64,000 nt of DNA from Actinomycetota bacterium (GCA_005885555.1 VAWN01000027.1:1-64000), one strand, 5' to 3'; counted from the first letter of the stretch, positions 39,426-48,884 are shown. Made by a program: numbers and translations. Notes: generated from the letters alone by a model not told the origin.

Positions 39426-41921
39426 GTGTCTGAACCGACCGACTCTCACCTTCGCCGGGCACTGCGCCGGGCGGGTGACGGCCGTGCACTGGATGCCACC
39501 GAGGCGGCGGTACTTCTCGGCGCGCGCGGCCCGGCACTCGACGAGCTGCTCGCGATCGCCGGTGCGGTACGCGACGCCGGCCTCGCCGACGCCGGCCGGC
39601 CGGGTGTCGTCACGTACTCGAAGAAGGTCTTCGTTCCGCTGACCCGGCTCTGCCGGGATCGTTGCCACTACTGCACTTTCGCGACCGTGCCGCACCGGCT
39701 GCCCGCCGCGTACCTGGAGCGCGACGAGGTGGTGGCGATCGCGGCCGCCGGCGCGGCGCAGGGGTGCAAGGAGGCGCTGTTCACGCTCGGCGACCGGCCC
39801 GAGGACCGGTGGCCGCAGGCCCGCGCGTGGCTGGACGAGCGCGGCTATGCGTCCACAGTGGACTATCTGCGGGCGTGCGCGATCGCGGTACTGGAGGAGA
39901 CCGGCCTGCTGCCGCATCTCAACCCCGGCGTGCTGTCCTGGGCGGAACTGCAGCGGCTCAAGCCGGTGGCGCCCAGCATGGGCATGATGGTCGAGACGAC
40001 CGCTTCGCGGTTGTGGTCGGAGCCGGGCGGCCCGCACTTCGGTTCGCCGGACAAGGAACCGGCGGTGCGGCTGCGGGTACTGGAGGATGCCGGCCGGGTC
40101 GGCGTCCCGTTCACCACCGGCATCCTCATCGGCATCGGCGAGCACCGCGACGAGCGCGCCGACTCGCTGTTCGCGATCCGCCGCATCGCCCGGGAGTACG
40201 GGCACATCCAGGAGGTCATCGTCCAGAACTTCCGCGCCAAGCCGGACACGGCGATGCGCGCGATGCCCGACGCGGAACTGCACGACCTGGCCGCCACGGT
40301 CGCGGTCGCCCGGCTGGTACTCGGTCCGAAGGCGCGCATCCAGGCGCCGCCGAACCTCATCGCGGGCGAGTACGACCTGCTGCTGCGGGCCGGTATCGAC
40401 GACTGGGGCGGGGTCTCGCCGGTCACCCCCGACCACGTGAACCCGGAACGGCCGTGGCCGCAGATCGAGGAGCTGGCGCGCCGGTCGGCCGGGGCCGGGT
40501 ACCTGCTGCGCGAGCGGCTGACCATCTACCCCGAGTACGTCCGGCGCGGGGTGCCCTGGCTCGACCCGCGGCTGGCCGCACACGTCGCCGCGCTCGCCGA
40601 TCCGGACACCGGGCTCGCGGTCGGGTCGGCGGTGCCCAGGGGCCTGCCGTGGCAGGAGCCGGACGAGACCGCGCCGGCCGGCCGGATCAACCTGCACCGC
40701 GAGGTGGACACCGACGGGCGCACCGCGGACCGCCGTTCGGACTTCGACTCGGTGTACGGCGACTGGTCCGAGGTGGCCGCGCACGCGGCGGTCACCGCGA
40801 CCGGGCCGGTGCGGCTGGATTCGGCGGTACTGGCCGGGCTGCGCCTCGCCGCGACCGACCCCGCCGCACTTCTGCAGCCGTGCCACGAGAGCGCCGCGCT
40901 GGCCCTGCTCGAAGCCGACGGTACCGCGCTGGACGAGCTCGCCCGCATCGCCGACGACCTGCGCCGCGACACCGTCGGCGAAGACGTCACCTACGTGGTC
41001 AACCGCAACATCAACTTCACCAACGTGTGCTACGTCGGCTGCCGGTTCTGCGCGTTCGCCCAGCGGGAACGCGACGCCGACGCGTACCGCCTCTCCGTCG
41101 GGCAGGTCGCCGACCGCGCGGAGGAGGCGTGGCGGGCCGGTGCGACCGAGGTCTGCATGCAGGGCGGCATCGACCCGAAGCTGCCGGCGACCGCGTACGC
41201 CGATCTGGTGCGGGCGGTCAAGCAGCGGGTACCCGGCATCCACGTGCACGCCTTCTCCCCGATGGAGATCGTGACCGCGTCGGCGAAGGCGGGCGTGTCG
41301 GTCCGCGACTGGCTGACGTCGCTGCGCGAGGCGGGCCTGGACACCATCCCGGGTACCGCGGCGGAGATCCTCGACGACGACGTGCGCTGGGTGCTGACCA
41401 AGGGCAAGCTGCCGGCGGCCACCTGGGTCGAGGTGGTGACCACGGCGCACGAGCTGGGCATCCGGTCCAGCGCCACGATGATGTACGGCCACGTCGACCA
41501 TCCCCGGCACTGGCTCGGTCACTTCCGGGTACTGGCCGGGGTGCAGGACCGCACCGGCGGCTTCACCGAGTTCGTGGCGCTGCCGTTCGTGCACCAGAAC
41601 GCGCCGATCTACCTGGCCGGCATCGCCCGCGCGGGCGCCACCTGGCGGGAGAACCGGGCGGTCCACGCGATGGCGCGCATCCTGCTGCACGGCCGCATCG
41701 CCAACATCCAGTGCTCCTGGGTCAAGCTCGGCGACGAGGGTACCGTCGCCATGCTGAACGGCGGCGCCAACGACCTGGGCGGCACCCTCATGGAGGAGAC
41801 GATCTCCCGGATGGCCGGCTCGGCGCACGGCTCCGCCCGTACCGTCGCGCAGTTGGAAGCGATCGCCGCCGCGGCCCGGCGGCCGGCCCGCCAGCGCACC
41901 ACCACATACGCCGTCCCGTGA
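39426..41921 (+). CDS. fbiC: 7,8-didemethyl-8-hydroxy-5-deazariboflavin synthase (CofG-CofH fusion)
   Basis: Makes Fo, the F420 deazaflavin core, from tyrosine and a riboflavin precursor. The 831-residue protein is a fusion of two radical-SAM domains. The CofG half has Cys76-X3-Cys80-X2-Cys83 ([11 protein letters not shown]) and the CofH half Cys535-X3-Cys539-X2-Cys542 ([11 protein letters not shown]); both [4Fe-4S] ligand sets are intact. This is the usual actinobacterial architecture. fbiA and fbiB are 1.2-3.2 kb away on the other strand, unlike in M. tuberculosis, where fbiC is unlinked (from memory). The start is GTG at 39426. Confidence 0.96.
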   Translation: MSEPTDSHLRRALRRAGDGRALDATEAAVLLGARGPALDELLAIAGAVRDAGLADAGRPGVVTYSKKVFVPLTRLCRDRCHYCTFATVPHRLPAAYLERDEVVAIAAAGAAQGCKEALFTLGDRPEDRWPQARAWLDERGYASTVDYLRACAIAVLEETGLLPHLNPGVLSWAELQRLKPVAPSMGMMVETTASRLWSEPGGPHFGSPDKEPAVRLRVLEDAGRVGVPFTTGILIGIGEHRDERADSLFAIRRIAREYGHIQEVIVQNFRAKPDTAMRAMPDAELHDLAATVAVARLVLGPKARIQAPPNLIAGEYDLLLRAGIDDWGGVSPVTPDHVNPERPWPQIEELARRSAGAGYLLRERLTIYPEYVRRGVPWLDPRLAAHVAALADPDTGLAVGSAVPRGLPWQEPDETAPAGRINLHREVDTDGRTADRRSDFDSVYGDWSEVAAHAAVTATGPVRLDSAVLAGLRLAATDPAALLQPCHESAALALLEADGTALDELARIADDLRRDTVGEDVTYVVNRNINFTNVCYVGCRFCAFAQRERDADAYRLSVGQVADRAEEAWRAGATEVCMQGGIDPKLPATAYADLVRAVKQRVPGIHVHAFSPMEIVTASAKAGVSVRDWLTSLREAGLDTIPGTAAEILDDDVRWVLTKGKLPAATWVEVVTTAHELGIRSSATMMYGHVDHPRHWLGHFRVLAGVQDRTGGFTEFVALPFVHQNAPIYLAGIARAGATWRENRAVHAMARILLHGRIANIQCSWVKLGDEGTVAMLNGGANDLGGTLMEETISRMAGSAHGSARTVAQLEAIAAAARRPARQRTTTYAVP

Positions 41922-42033
41922 CGGCGTGGCGACTCGCCGGAGCGGCGTTACCTCGGCCGGCGCTGGATCGATAGGGAAGCGGCGGTACGGCCGCGAACGC
42001 CCCTACAGAACAGGCCCATTTACCAGGTTCCGC

Positions 42034-42063
42034 TTGACGGGTCACGCATTACACGCGTGTAAT
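42034..42063 (+). promoter_or_regulatory. whiB promoter with palindromic operator over the -10 region
   Basis: TTGACG (42034-42039) and TGTAAT (42058-42063), 18 bp apart, resemble -35 and -10 elements. The -10 is the right half of the perfect 16-bp palindrome ATTACACGCGTGTAAT (42048-42063). A protein bound there would block or recruit polymerase. The start codon is 122 bp downstream. Confidence 0.6.
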
Positions 42064-42185
42064 TTCAGTGGGGTTGTTCAGCAGAGGCAGGCAAATCGCC
42101 ACTGATTGGACTTGTACGGCGGAGGTACGGCCTTCGCGTGGGGGGTTGACGCCGGCGCCCGCGGCCGGTGGAAGGAGGCACGCTG

Positions 42186-42443
42186 ATGGACGGCCGAGTT
42201 GCCGGGGCCGATCTGCTGGGCAACGCACCGGAGTGGCAGGAGCGGGCACTGTGCTCGCAGACCGACCCGGAGGCGTTCTTCCCGGAGAAGGGCGGCTCGA
42301 CACGGGAGGCCAAGCGGATCTGCTCGCGCTGTGAGGTACGGGCGGAATGTCTGGAGTACGCGCTCGGGCACGATGAGCGCTTCGGGATCTGGGGCGGGCT
42401 GTCCGAGCGCGAGCGCCGCAAGCTGAAGAGGCGCGCGGCCTAG
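42186..42443 (+). CDS. whiB: WhiB-family iron-sulfur transcription factor (WhiB2/WhmD type)
   Basis: An 85-residue WhiB protein. The four cluster cysteines are Cys23, Cys46, Cys49 and Cys55 (ALCSQ, ICSRCEVRAEC), followed by the GIWGG turn (67-71) and a basic C-terminus, ERERRKLKRRAA. Length and position beside the Rv3259- and Rv3258c-like genes and the F420 genes point to the WhiB2/WhmD group that controls septation and sporulation. The ATG at 42186 has AAGGAGG upstream. The last stop shares a CTAG with the stop of the convergent zincin gene. Confidence 0.92.
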   Translation: MDGRVAGADLLGNAPEWQERALCSQTDPEAFFPEKGGSTREAKRICSRCEVRAECLEYALGHDERFGIWGGLSERERRKLKRRAA

Positions 42444-42898
42444 TCGAGTTCCTCGGGGTCGACGCCGAGCAGGTTGGCGACCTGCTCGATGATCACATCG
42501 TGGATCAGGTCGGCGAGATCCTCCCGGTCGAAGGCCCGGAACTCCAGGGGACGGCGGTACAGGACGATCCGGGGCGGTACGTTGTGCCGCCCCGGTCCGC
42601 CGGGCAGCAGCCGGGCCAGCGGTACCTCGCCGTCCTCCAGCACATCGGAGTCGTACACGTTGAGGTCCGGCGGTACCTCCTCGACGGCGAACTCCACGCC
42701 GGCCAACTCCTTGGCGTAGCGGCGTTCCAGCGCCTCGACCGCGTCGAGTACCAGGTCGTCGAACAGTTCCGCCTTGGTCCGCGAGGCCGGCACGTTCGCC
42801 GGTACCAGCCGGCCGCGCAGTCCCCGGCCGTGCCGGTCGCGCTGGCGCCGCCGGCCCGGTCCACCGGGAAGGCTGCGTCGCGGCTCGGGACTGGTCAC
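42440..42898 (-). CDS. Zincin-like (metallopeptidase family) protein with degenerate active site
   Basis: A 152-residue cytoplasmic protein of the family often annotated metallopeptidase (Rv3259-like). The helix where family members carry HEVAH reads VIIEQVANLLGVDPEELD here, so the two histidines and the catalytic glutamate are replaced (EQVAN). Zinc-dependent proteolysis is therefore unlikely. The rest of the fold (IVLYRRPLEFRAFDREDLADLIHDV) is conserved. The GTG start at 42898 follows a weak ribosome-binding site. It is convergent with whiB, and the two stop codons overlap in one CTAG. Confidence 0.8.
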   Translation of the reverse strand: MTSPEPRRSLPGGPGRRRQRDRHGRGLRGRLVPANVPASRTKAELFDDLVLDAVEALERRYAKELAGVEFAVEEVPPDLNVYDSDVLEDGEVPLARLLPGGPGRHNVPPRIVLYRRPLEFRAFDREDLADLIHDVIIEQVANLLGVDPEELD

Positions 42899-43010
42899 GC
42901 AGACAGCGTAGCCCCGGGCGGGGTACCGCCCACCCGGCCGAGCGCGGCCACCCGGCGTGTCGTGTCCGCAACCGGACGAACGGGCGGCCCCGGGACGATA
43001 CCGTGCCGCC

Positions 43011-43364
43011 GTGAGGTCACCCCGGCGTTGTACCCGCAACGGCTGCCCCAGGCCGGCCGTCGCGACGCTCACCTACGTGTATGCCGAGTCCACCGCCGTG
43101 ATCGGACCGCTCGCGGCCTTTGCCGAACCGCACACGTACGACCTCTGTGAGCAGCACGCCCGCGGCCTCACCGCCCCCCGCGGCTGGGATCTGGTACGGC
43201 ACGACGGCGACTACGAGCCGCCGCCGCCATCCAGCGACGATCTCGTGGCGCTCGCGGATGCGGTACGCGAGGCCGCCGGCCGCCCCGGTACCCGGCGCGA
43301 CCCCGACCCGGACACCCCGGTCGGCCGGCGCGGTCACCTGCGGGTGATCCCCCCGTCGCGCTGA
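43011..43364 (+). CDS. DUF3499-family protein
   Basis: A 117-residue protein of the actinobacterial DUF3499 family (Rv3258c-like). The N-terminus RRCTRNGCPRPAVATLTYVYAES and a later CEQH provide three cysteines and a histidine that could form a zinc site; the C-terminal half is Pro/Asp-rich. Function is unknown. The start is GTG 43011; upstream in-frame codons look antisense to the zincin gene's promoter region. It heads the set of plus-strand mannose genes, separated from manB by a minus-strand gene of 118 residues. Confidence 0.82.
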   Translation: MRSPRRCTRNGCPRPAVATLTYVYAESTAVIGPLAAFAEPHTYDLCEQHARGLTAPRGWDLVRHDGDYEPPPPSSDDLVALADAVREAAGRPGTRRDPDPDTPVGRRGHLRVIPPSR

Positions 43365-43388
43365 GCCTCCGCCGGCCCGGCCCGAGGC

Positions 43389-43745
43389 TCACCAGGACGG
43401 CGGCTCGGCCAGCCGGGCGGTCGCGTCGTAGATCAGGTCGCGCAGCGGTCGCGCCAGCTGCGGGTTCTCTGCCAGCAGGTCGCCGAGGCGGGCCCGCCAC
43501 AGCCCGGCCTCGGCCTGCGGTGCGTCGACCCGCTCGGTCCACCACAGCCGGCTGAACGAGTCGGACAGCGCCTGCTGGTACAGCGGGCCGAACAGCGCGC
43601 CCAGGCGCTCGTTGAGCCAGCCGTAGAGATGGTCGGACTCCAGCGCGCGCACGATCACCCGGGCGCCGTCCCAGGCCAGTCTGGGGTGGTGAAGCACCCC
43701 CTCGCTCATGCCGTCATCGTCGACCTTCGAAGAATCGGTGGACAA
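43389..43745 (-). CDS. Hypothetical protein, 118 residues
   Basis: A soluble, mostly helical protein with Trp-rich segments (LYGWLNERLGALFGPLYQQAL, FSRLWWTERV). I do not recognise the family. The ATG at 43745 could be replaced by ATG 43709 (MSEGVLHHPRL), which begins nearer the conserved-looking region. It is antisense to the spacer between DUF3499 and manB and interrupts an otherwise plus-strand gene run. Codon use matches its neighbours, supporting a real gene. Confidence 0.6.
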   Translation of the reverse strand: MSTDSSKVDDDGMSEGVLHHPRLAWDGARVIVRALESDHLYGWLNERLGALFGPLYQQALSDSFSRLWWTERVDAPQAEAGLWRARLGDLLAENPQLARPLRDLIYDATARLAEPPSW

Positions 43746-43847
43746 GCGGCCGTCCGGCCGAAACCCACGTACCGGAAGAGATCGATGGAGATGGGCCGGC
43801 TACGCTCGCGTCAGGGGAGCCCCTTCCACATCGAGGAGATCCGCACG

Positions 43848-45275
43848 GTGTCCGACCTGAGCCGCTTCGTCAAGGCGTACGACGTCCGGGGCACGGTTCC
43901 GGACCAGCTCAACGCGCAGGTCGCCGGCGCCTTCGGTGCGGCGTTCGTGCGGGTGCTGCGCCGGGAGGCACCGGTACCGGCCATCGTCGTCGCCCACGAC
44001 ATGCGACCCTCGTCGCCGGAGCTCGCCGACGCGTTCGCGGCCGGTGCCAACGCGGAGGGCACCGACGTGGTACTCGCCGGGCTGGCCTCGACCGACCTGC
44101 TGTACTTCGCCGCCGGGTACCTCGACCTGCCGGGCGTGATGTTCACCGCGAGCCACAATCCGGCGCGGTACAACGGGATCAAGCTGTGCCGGGCGGGTGC
44201 CAAGCCGATCGGCCTGGAGACCGGCCTGGCGGAGATCCGCGACGAGGCCCAGGCGCTGCTCGACGACACCGCGCAGCCCGGCGGCACCCCGCTGCTCGAC
44301 GACATCGCGCGGCCCGGCGGCACCGCGCGGCCCGGCGCCGGGACCGTGCAACGGCGTGACCTGCTCGTCGACTACGCGCGGTACCTGCGCACCCTGGTCG
44401 ACCTGTCCGGCATCCGGCCGCTCAAGGTCGTCGTCGACGCCGGCAACGGGATGGCCGGGTACACGGTGCCGGCGGTACTCGGCGACGCCCGGCTCGATCC
44501 GCTGCCGCTGGACATCACCCCGCTGTACTTCGAGCTGGACGGCACGTTCCCCAACCACGAGGCGAACCCGCTCGAACCCAAGAACCTGGTCGACCTGCAG
44601 GTCGCGGTGCAGAAGCGCGGCGCCGACATCGGGCTGGCCTTCGACGGCGACGCCGACCGGTGCTTCGTCGTCGACGAGCGCGGCGACCCGGTGTCGCCCA
44701 GCGCGATCACCGCGCTGGTCGCCGCCCGCGAGCTGGCCAAGCACCCGGGCGGCACGATCATCCACAACCTGATCACCTCGGCGGCGGTACCCGAGATCGT
44801 CCGCGAGCACGGCGGCCAGCCGCTGCGTTCCCGGGTCGGGCACTCGTACATCAAGGCGGAGATGGCCCGCACCGGCGCGGTGTTCGGCGGCGAGCACTCC
44901 GCGCACTACTACTTCAGGGACTTCTGGGGCGCCGACACCGGCATGCTCGCCGCGATGCACGTCCTCGCGGCGCTGGGCGAGGTGGCCGGGCCGCTGTCCG
45001 AGCTGGGCGCGCGGTACGAGCGGTACGCCGCGTCGGGTGAGATCAACTCGACGGTGGCCGACCAGCAGGGCAAGCTCGCCGAGGTCGAGGCCCGGTTCGG
45101 TCCGGGCAACGAGGTCGACCGCCTCGACGGGCTGACCGTACGCTTCCCGGATGGCGCCTGGGTCAACCTGCGCCCGTCCAACACCGAGCCGCTGCTGCGG
45201 CTGAACGTGGAGGCGCCGGACGCCGAGCGGATGGCGCGACTGCGTGACCAGGTGCTCGCCGCGGTACGGTCCTGA
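43848..45275 (+). CDS. manB: Phosphomannomutase/phosphoglucomutase
   Basis: Interconverts mannose-6-phosphate and mannose-1-phosphate. The 475-residue alpha-D-phosphohexomutase has the phosphoserine loop TASHNP (Ser102), the metal loop DGDADR (266-271) and the sugar-phosphate loop RPSNTEP. GTG 43848 is chosen for GAGGAGA about 9 bases upstream; the frame is open further up. A 36-bp in-frame tandem duplication (44256-44327) encodes LLDDTAQPGGTP and LLDDIARPGGTA, making a longer loop than usual. It heads a run with Trm112-like, SIS, CDF and manA, all closely spaced. Confidence 0.94.
   Translation: MSDLSRFVKAYDVRGTVPDQLNAQVAGAFGAAFVRVLRREAPVPAIVVAHDMRPSSPELADAFAAGANAEGTDVVLAGLASTDLLYFAAGYLDLPGVMFTASHNPARYNGIKLCRAGAKPIGLETGLAEIRDEAQALLDDTAQPGGTPLLDDIARPGGTARPGAGTVQRRDLLVDYARYLRTLVDLSGIRPLKVVVDAGNGMAGYTVPAVLGDARLDPLPLDITPLYFELDGTFPNHEANPLEPKNLVDLQVAVQKRGADIGLAFDGDADRCFVVDERGDPVSPSAITALVAARELAKHPGGTIIHNLITSAAVPEIVREHGGQPLRSRVGHSYIKAEMARTGAVFGGEHSAHYYFRDFWGADTGMLAAMHVLAALGEVAGPLSELGARYERYAASGEINSTVADQQGKLAEVEARFGPGNEVDRLDGLTVRFPDGAWVNLRPSNTEPLLRLNVEAPDAERMARLRDQVLAAVRS
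44256..44327 (+). repeat. 36-bp in-frame tandem duplication in manB
   Basis: Two consecutive 36-bp units (44256-44291 and 44292-44327) with a few differences encode 12-residue LLDD-X8 blocks; a partial third unit (RPGAG) follows. Confidence 0.85.
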
Positions 45276-45285
45276 AGGGGGAACG

Positions 45286-45468
45286 ATGGCACTCGACCCG
45301 CAGCTGCTGGAGATCCTGGCCTGCCCGGACACGCACCACGCGCCGCTGACGTACGACGCCGACGCGCAGACGCTGACGTGCACCGAATGCGGCCGGGTCT
45401 TCGAGATCCGCGACGACATCCCGGTGCTGCTGCTGGACGAGGCGCGGCCGGCGAAGGGGGACGGATGA
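45286..45468 (+). CDS. Trm112-family small zinc-binding protein
   Basis: A 60-residue Trm112-like protein. Cys13 (LACPDTHHAPL) and the Cys32-X2-Cys35 pair (TCTECGRVFEIRDDIPVLLLDEA) form most of a zinc site. Relatives are small partners of methyltransferases and other enzymes. Here it is embedded between manB (10 bp) and the SIS gene (ATGA overlap), an order conserved in actinobacteria. The ATG has GGGGGAA upstream. Its partner is unknown. Confidence 0.85.
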   Translation: MALDPQLLEILACPDTHHAPLTYDADAQTLTCTECGRVFEIRDDIPVLLLDEARPAKGDG

Positions 45469-46667
45469 TCGACGGTACTGCCGGGGTCCGCGGGCACCGC
45501 GAGGTCGACGAGGCGCTGCTGGACAACCGGGCCGCGCTGGAGGCGTTCGACCCGGGGCAGATGCTGCGGCACACCGCCTCAGCGGGGGCGCAGGTACGGG
45601 AGTCCGCGGCGCTGGCCGCCGAGGCGAACCTGACCAGCATCGCCGACGAGGGCCGGCCGCGTGCCGTCGTGGTGGCCGGGCAGGGCACCGCCGCGCGCAC
45701 CGGCGACATCCTCGCCACCGTCGCCGGGCCGCGCTGTCCGGTACCGGTGCTGGCGCACCGCAGCCCGGGGATACCCGGCTGGGTCGGCGCGGCCGACGTG
45801 GTCATCGCGGTCTCCGCGTCCGGGCGCAGTCCCGAGGCGCTGTCCGCCGCCGAGGCCGCGGCGCGGCGCGGTGCGCGACTGGTTGCGATCGGCCGGCCGG
45901 ATTCCGAACTGCAGTCGGTCGCCGAAGGGGCACGGGCACCGTTCATTCCGGTACCCCGGCGGGGCCCGGCGCGCTCGGGCCTCTGGGGACTGACCATTCC
46001 GGTGCTGCTCGCCGCCCGTACCCTCGGGCTGGTCAAGGTGACCGAGGCGGACATCGCGGAGACCGCGGCCCGGCTCGACGCGGACGCCGAGCGGTGCCGC
46101 CCGGCGGCCGAGTCGTTCGTCAACCCGGCCAAGTCGCTGGCGCTGGACCTCGCCGGCTCGATCCCGATCGTCTGGGGCTCGTCGTCGCTGGCCACGGTCG
46201 CGGCCCGGCGGTTCGCCGACACGCTGTCGGCCAACGCCCGCTACCCGGTGGTCGCCGGGGCGCTCGCGGAGGCCGCGCGCGGCCGGGTCGGGCTGCTCGA
46301 CGGGGTGTACGGCGCGCTGGGCGAGGCCGACCGGGACATCTTCGCCGATCGCTCCGACGACGTGGACGACAGCAAGACCCGGCTGCGGCTGGTGCTGCTG
46401 CGCGACGGCGGGCTCGCCGAAGACGACGGTACCGAGCCGGAGCCGCTCGCCGTCGAGGAGCGGCGGGCGGAGGTGGTGCAGGAGATCGCCGAGCGCCGCG
46501 GGGTACGGGTCAGCGTGCTGACCGCCGAGGGCGGCTCGCCGCTGGAGCGGCTGGCGTCGCTGGTCGCGGTACCCGACTTCGCTTCGCTGTACCTCGCGAT
46601 GGCGCACGGCCTGGACCCGATGGCGGTACCGGCCGTGTCCGAGGTCAAGGAAGCCCTCACTCCTTGA
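45465..46667 (+). CDS. SIS-domain protein, phosphoglucose/phosphomannose isomerase-like
   Basis: A 400-residue protein with two SIS sugar-phosphate-binding domains, related to bifunctional phosphoglucose/phosphomannose isomerases (Rv3256c-like). A first SIS-type segment is VIAVSASGRSPEALSAAEAA, and the C-terminal half has IPIVWGSSSLATVAARRFADTLSANARYP. Activity is not proven; the position between manB and manA suggests a role in mannose-phosphate supply. The ATG overlaps the Trm112 stop (ATGA) and the stop overlaps the CDF start (TTGA). Confidence 0.85.
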   Translation: MIDGTAGVRGHREVDEALLDNRAALEAFDPGQMLRHTASAGAQVRESAALAAEANLTSIADEGRPRAVVVAGQGTAARTGDILATVAGPRCPVPVLAHRSPGIPGWVGAADVVIAVSASGRSPEALSAAEAAARRGARLVAIGRPDSELQSVAEGARAPFIPVPRRGPARSGLWGLTIPVLLAARTLGLVKVTEADIAETAARLDADAERCRPAAESFVNPAKSLALDLAGSIPIVWGSSSLATVAARRFADTLSANARYPVVAGALAEAARGRVGLLDGVYGALGEADRDIFADRSDDVDDSKTRLRLVLLRDGGLAEDDGTEPEPLAVEERRAEVVQEIAERRGVRVSVLTAEGGSPLERLASLVAVPDFASLYLAMAHGLDPMAVPAVSEVKEALTP

Positions 46668-47581
46668 GTGCCGAGGGCGGCACCAGGGCTGTCGTGGCGG
46701 CACTGGGCGCCAACCTGGGGATCGCGGCGACCAAGTTCGCGGCGTTCGCCCTGACCGCGTCGTCCTCGATGCTCGCCGAGGCGATCCACTCGGTCGCCGA
46801 CTCGGCCAACCAGGTACTGCTGCTGATCGGCGGCAAGCGGGCGCAGCGTGGCGCGACCGCGCAGCATCCGTTCGGGTACGGGCGGGAACGGTACATCTAC
46901 GCGTTCGTCGTCTCGGTGGTGCTCTTCGCGGTCGGCGGCTTGTTCGCGGTCTACGAGGGCGTCCACAAGCTCGCCCATCCGGAGCCGATCACCGCGTGGA
47001 AGTGGGTACCGGTCGCGGTCCTGGTGGTCGCGATCGTGCTGGAGTCGTTCTCGTTCCGCACCGCCATCCGGGAGACCCGGCCGCTGCTCGGCGGCGCGTC
47101 CTGGGTGGCGTTCATCCGCCGGGCCCGGGCGCCCGAGCTGCCGGTGGTGCTGCTCGAAGACTTCGCCGCGCTGATCGGGCTGGTCCTCGCGCTGTTCGGG
47201 GTGGGGCTCACGCTGCTGACCGGCAGCGGGCACTGGGACGGCGTGGGTACCCTCGCGATCGGCGCGCTGCTGGTGGTCGTGGCGGTCGTGCTGGCCGTGG
47301 AGACCAAGAGCCTGCTGCTCGGCGAGTCGGCGACGGCCGGGCAGGTGGCGGCGATCGAGCAGGCGATCAGCGGTACCGACGGGGTGTCCCGGCTCATCCA
47401 CCTGCGCACCCTGCATCTCGGGCCGGACGAGCTGCTGGTGGCGGCGAAGATCGCGGTCCCCGGGCAGGACAGCGCCGCGCGGCTGGCCGACGCGATCAAC
47501 GCCACCGAGGAGCGGATCCGCCGGGCGGTACCCATCGCCCGGGTCATCTATCTTGAGCCGGACATCGACCGGGGAGCGTGA
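46664..47581 (+). CDS. Cation diffusion facilitator-family transporter
   Basis: A 305-residue CDF transporter with five or six membrane helices. The helix 2 metal-site region is SMLAEAIHSVADSANQ (with His and two Asp-type ligands), followed by GKRAQRGATAQHPFGYGRERY. A cytoplasmic C-terminal domain follows from about residue 225. The metal is probably zinc or another divalent cation, but specificity cannot be read here. The start is TTG 46664, overlapping the SIS stop (TTGA). The stop overlaps the manA GTG (GTGA). Confidence 0.88.
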   Translation: MSAEGGTRAVVAALGANLGIAATKFAAFALTASSSMLAEAIHSVADSANQVLLLIGGKRAQRGATAQHPFGYGRERYIYAFVVSVVLFAVGGLFAVYEGVHKLAHPEPITAWKWVPVAVLVVAIVLESFSFRTAIRETRPLLGGASWVAFIRRARAPELPVVLLEDFAALIGLVLALFGVGLTLLTGSGHWDGVGTLAIGALLVVVAVVLAVETKSLLLGESATAGQVAAIEQAISGTDGVSRLIHLRTLHLGPDELLVAAKIAVPGQDSAARLADAINATEERIRRAVPIARVIYLEPDIDRGA

Positions 47582-48693
47582 ACGTGGAGCCGCTGTACGG
47601 GAAGATCCGTCCCTACGCGTGGGGTTCCCGGCAGGCGATCGCCGCCATCCAGGGCCGCCCGGTGCCGAGCGACGGCCCCGAGGCCGAGCTGTGGCTGGGC
47701 GCGCACGACGGGGCGCCCTCCGACCTGCCCGGCCGGTCGCTGCCGCAGGCCATCGCCGCCGACCCGGCGGGGCTGCTCGGCGACGCCGTCGTGACCGAGT
47801 TCGGGGTCCGCCTGCCGTACCTGTTCAAGCTGCTCGCCGCCGACGCGCCCCTGTCGATCCAGGCGCATCCGGACGCGGTCCGGGCGGCGGAGGCGAACGC
47901 CGCCGGCCATCCCAGCTACAGCGACCCGTACCACAAGCCCGAACTGCTGGTCGCGGTCGGGGAGTTCGAGGGGCTGTGCGGGTTCCGTGATCCGGCCGCC
48001 TCGGCCGACCTGCTGGAGTCGCTGGGCATCGACCAGCTCAAGCCGGTGGTCGTGGCGCTGCGGACCGGGTCGGCCGAGCAGCGGCTGCGCGGGGCCGTCG
48101 AGCTGGTCATGTCGTGGCCGGTCGAGGACCGGGCGGAACTGGTGGCCGCGGTCGCCCGCGCGGACCCGTTCGCCGCGGAGCTGGCCGCGCACTATCCGGG
48201 CGACGTCGGGGTCGTGGTCGCGTTGCTGCTCAACCGGGTACGGCTCGGTGCCGACGACGCGGTCTGGATGCCGGCCGGCAACCTGCACGCCTACCTGCGC
48301 GGGGTCGGCATGGAGATCATGGCGGCCAGCGACAACGTGCTGCGCGGCGGCCTGACGCCGAAGCGCGTCGACGTGCCCGAGCTGCTGCGCGTCCTGCGCT
48401 TCGAGGTGCTCCCCGACCCGGTGGTCCGTCCGGTACCGGTCGCGCCCGGCGTGCTGACCTGGCCGGTACCGGTGCGGGAGTTCGCCCTGTACAAGGCGAC
48501 GGTGTCGGGTACCCCCGTGGTCCTGCCGGCGGACGGCCCGCGGATCGTCTTCTGCCTGCGCGGCGTGGTGGACCTTGGCCCGCTCGACCTGGCCGGCGGC
48601 CAGGCGGCCCTGGTCGGCGCCGGCGAGCCGGCGGTGACCTGCCGCGGTGACGGCGTGGTCTTCCAGGCGGACACCGCCCTCCACCGGCCCTGA
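47578..48693 (+). CDS. manA: Mannose-6-phosphate isomerase, class I
   Basis: Interconverts fructose-6-phosphate and mannose-6-phosphate. The 371-residue cupin has the zinc ligands Gln95 and His97 in LSIQAHPD, Glu122 in HKPELL, and a His in PAGNLHAYL. It is the last gene of the five-gene run starting at manB. The GTG start overlaps the CDF stop (GTGA), so translation is coupled. A 294-bp leader region separates it from ahcY. Confidence 0.94.
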   Translation: MNVEPLYGKIRPYAWGSRQAIAAIQGRPVPSDGPEAELWLGAHDGAPSDLPGRSLPQAIAADPAGLLGDAVVTEFGVRLPYLFKLLAADAPLSIQAHPDAVRAAEANAAGHPSYSDPYHKPELLVAVGEFEGLCGFRDPAASADLLESLGIDQLKPVVVALRTGSAEQRLRGAVELVMSWPVEDRAELVAAVARADPFAAELAAHYPGDVGVVVALLLNRVRLGADDAVWMPAGNLHAYLRGVGMEIMAASDNVLRGGLTPKRVDVPELLRVLRFEVLPDPVVRPVPVAPGVLTWPVPVREFALYKATVSGTPVVLPADGPRIVFCLRGVVDLGPLDLAGGQAALVGAGEPAVTCRGDGVVFQADTALHRP

Positions 48694-48731
48694 TTTCATT
48701 TGCCCGACTCGCACCAATTCTGCGGTTTGGC

Positions 48732-48759
48732 TTGACAGGGCATATCCTCAGTGTAACTC
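48732..48759 (+). promoter_or_regulatory. Probable ahcY promoter
   Basis: TTGACA (48732-48737) and TAACTC (48754-48759), 16 bp apart, lie in an AT-richer stretch after manA. GTGTAA overlaps the -10 region. The start codon is about 228 bp downstream, leaving a long leader. Confidence 0.5.
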
Positions 48760-48823
48760 TAGGACCACGCAGCGTCATCGCGACGAAGGTCCGAGACACG
48801 CGCGGGGGAACCAAACCGGGGGG

Positions 48824-48884
48824 ATGCGCGGGGCGGTGGAGCATTGGGTGGACCAGCCACCTGGCTCCGCCGCCCCGCGCGCAT
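48824..48884 (+). promoter_or_regulatory. Large stem-loop in the ahcY leader
   Basis: The arms at 48824-48842 and 48864-48884 pair over about 18 bp with a two-base bulge and one G-T pair, and the loop contains a second GGTGG/CCACC pairing. It sits between the probable promoter and the ahcY start. The preceding GGGGGAACCAAACCGGGG and the later GGCTAAGGTCGAAGGCGC recall blocks of the c-di-AMP (ydaO-type) riboswitch, but I cannot show the full fold. Confidence 0.5.

Noticed and set aside
42048-42063. An exact BldD box
   Set aside because: The half sites fit but the centre has two bases instead of one, so it is reported only as BldD-like.
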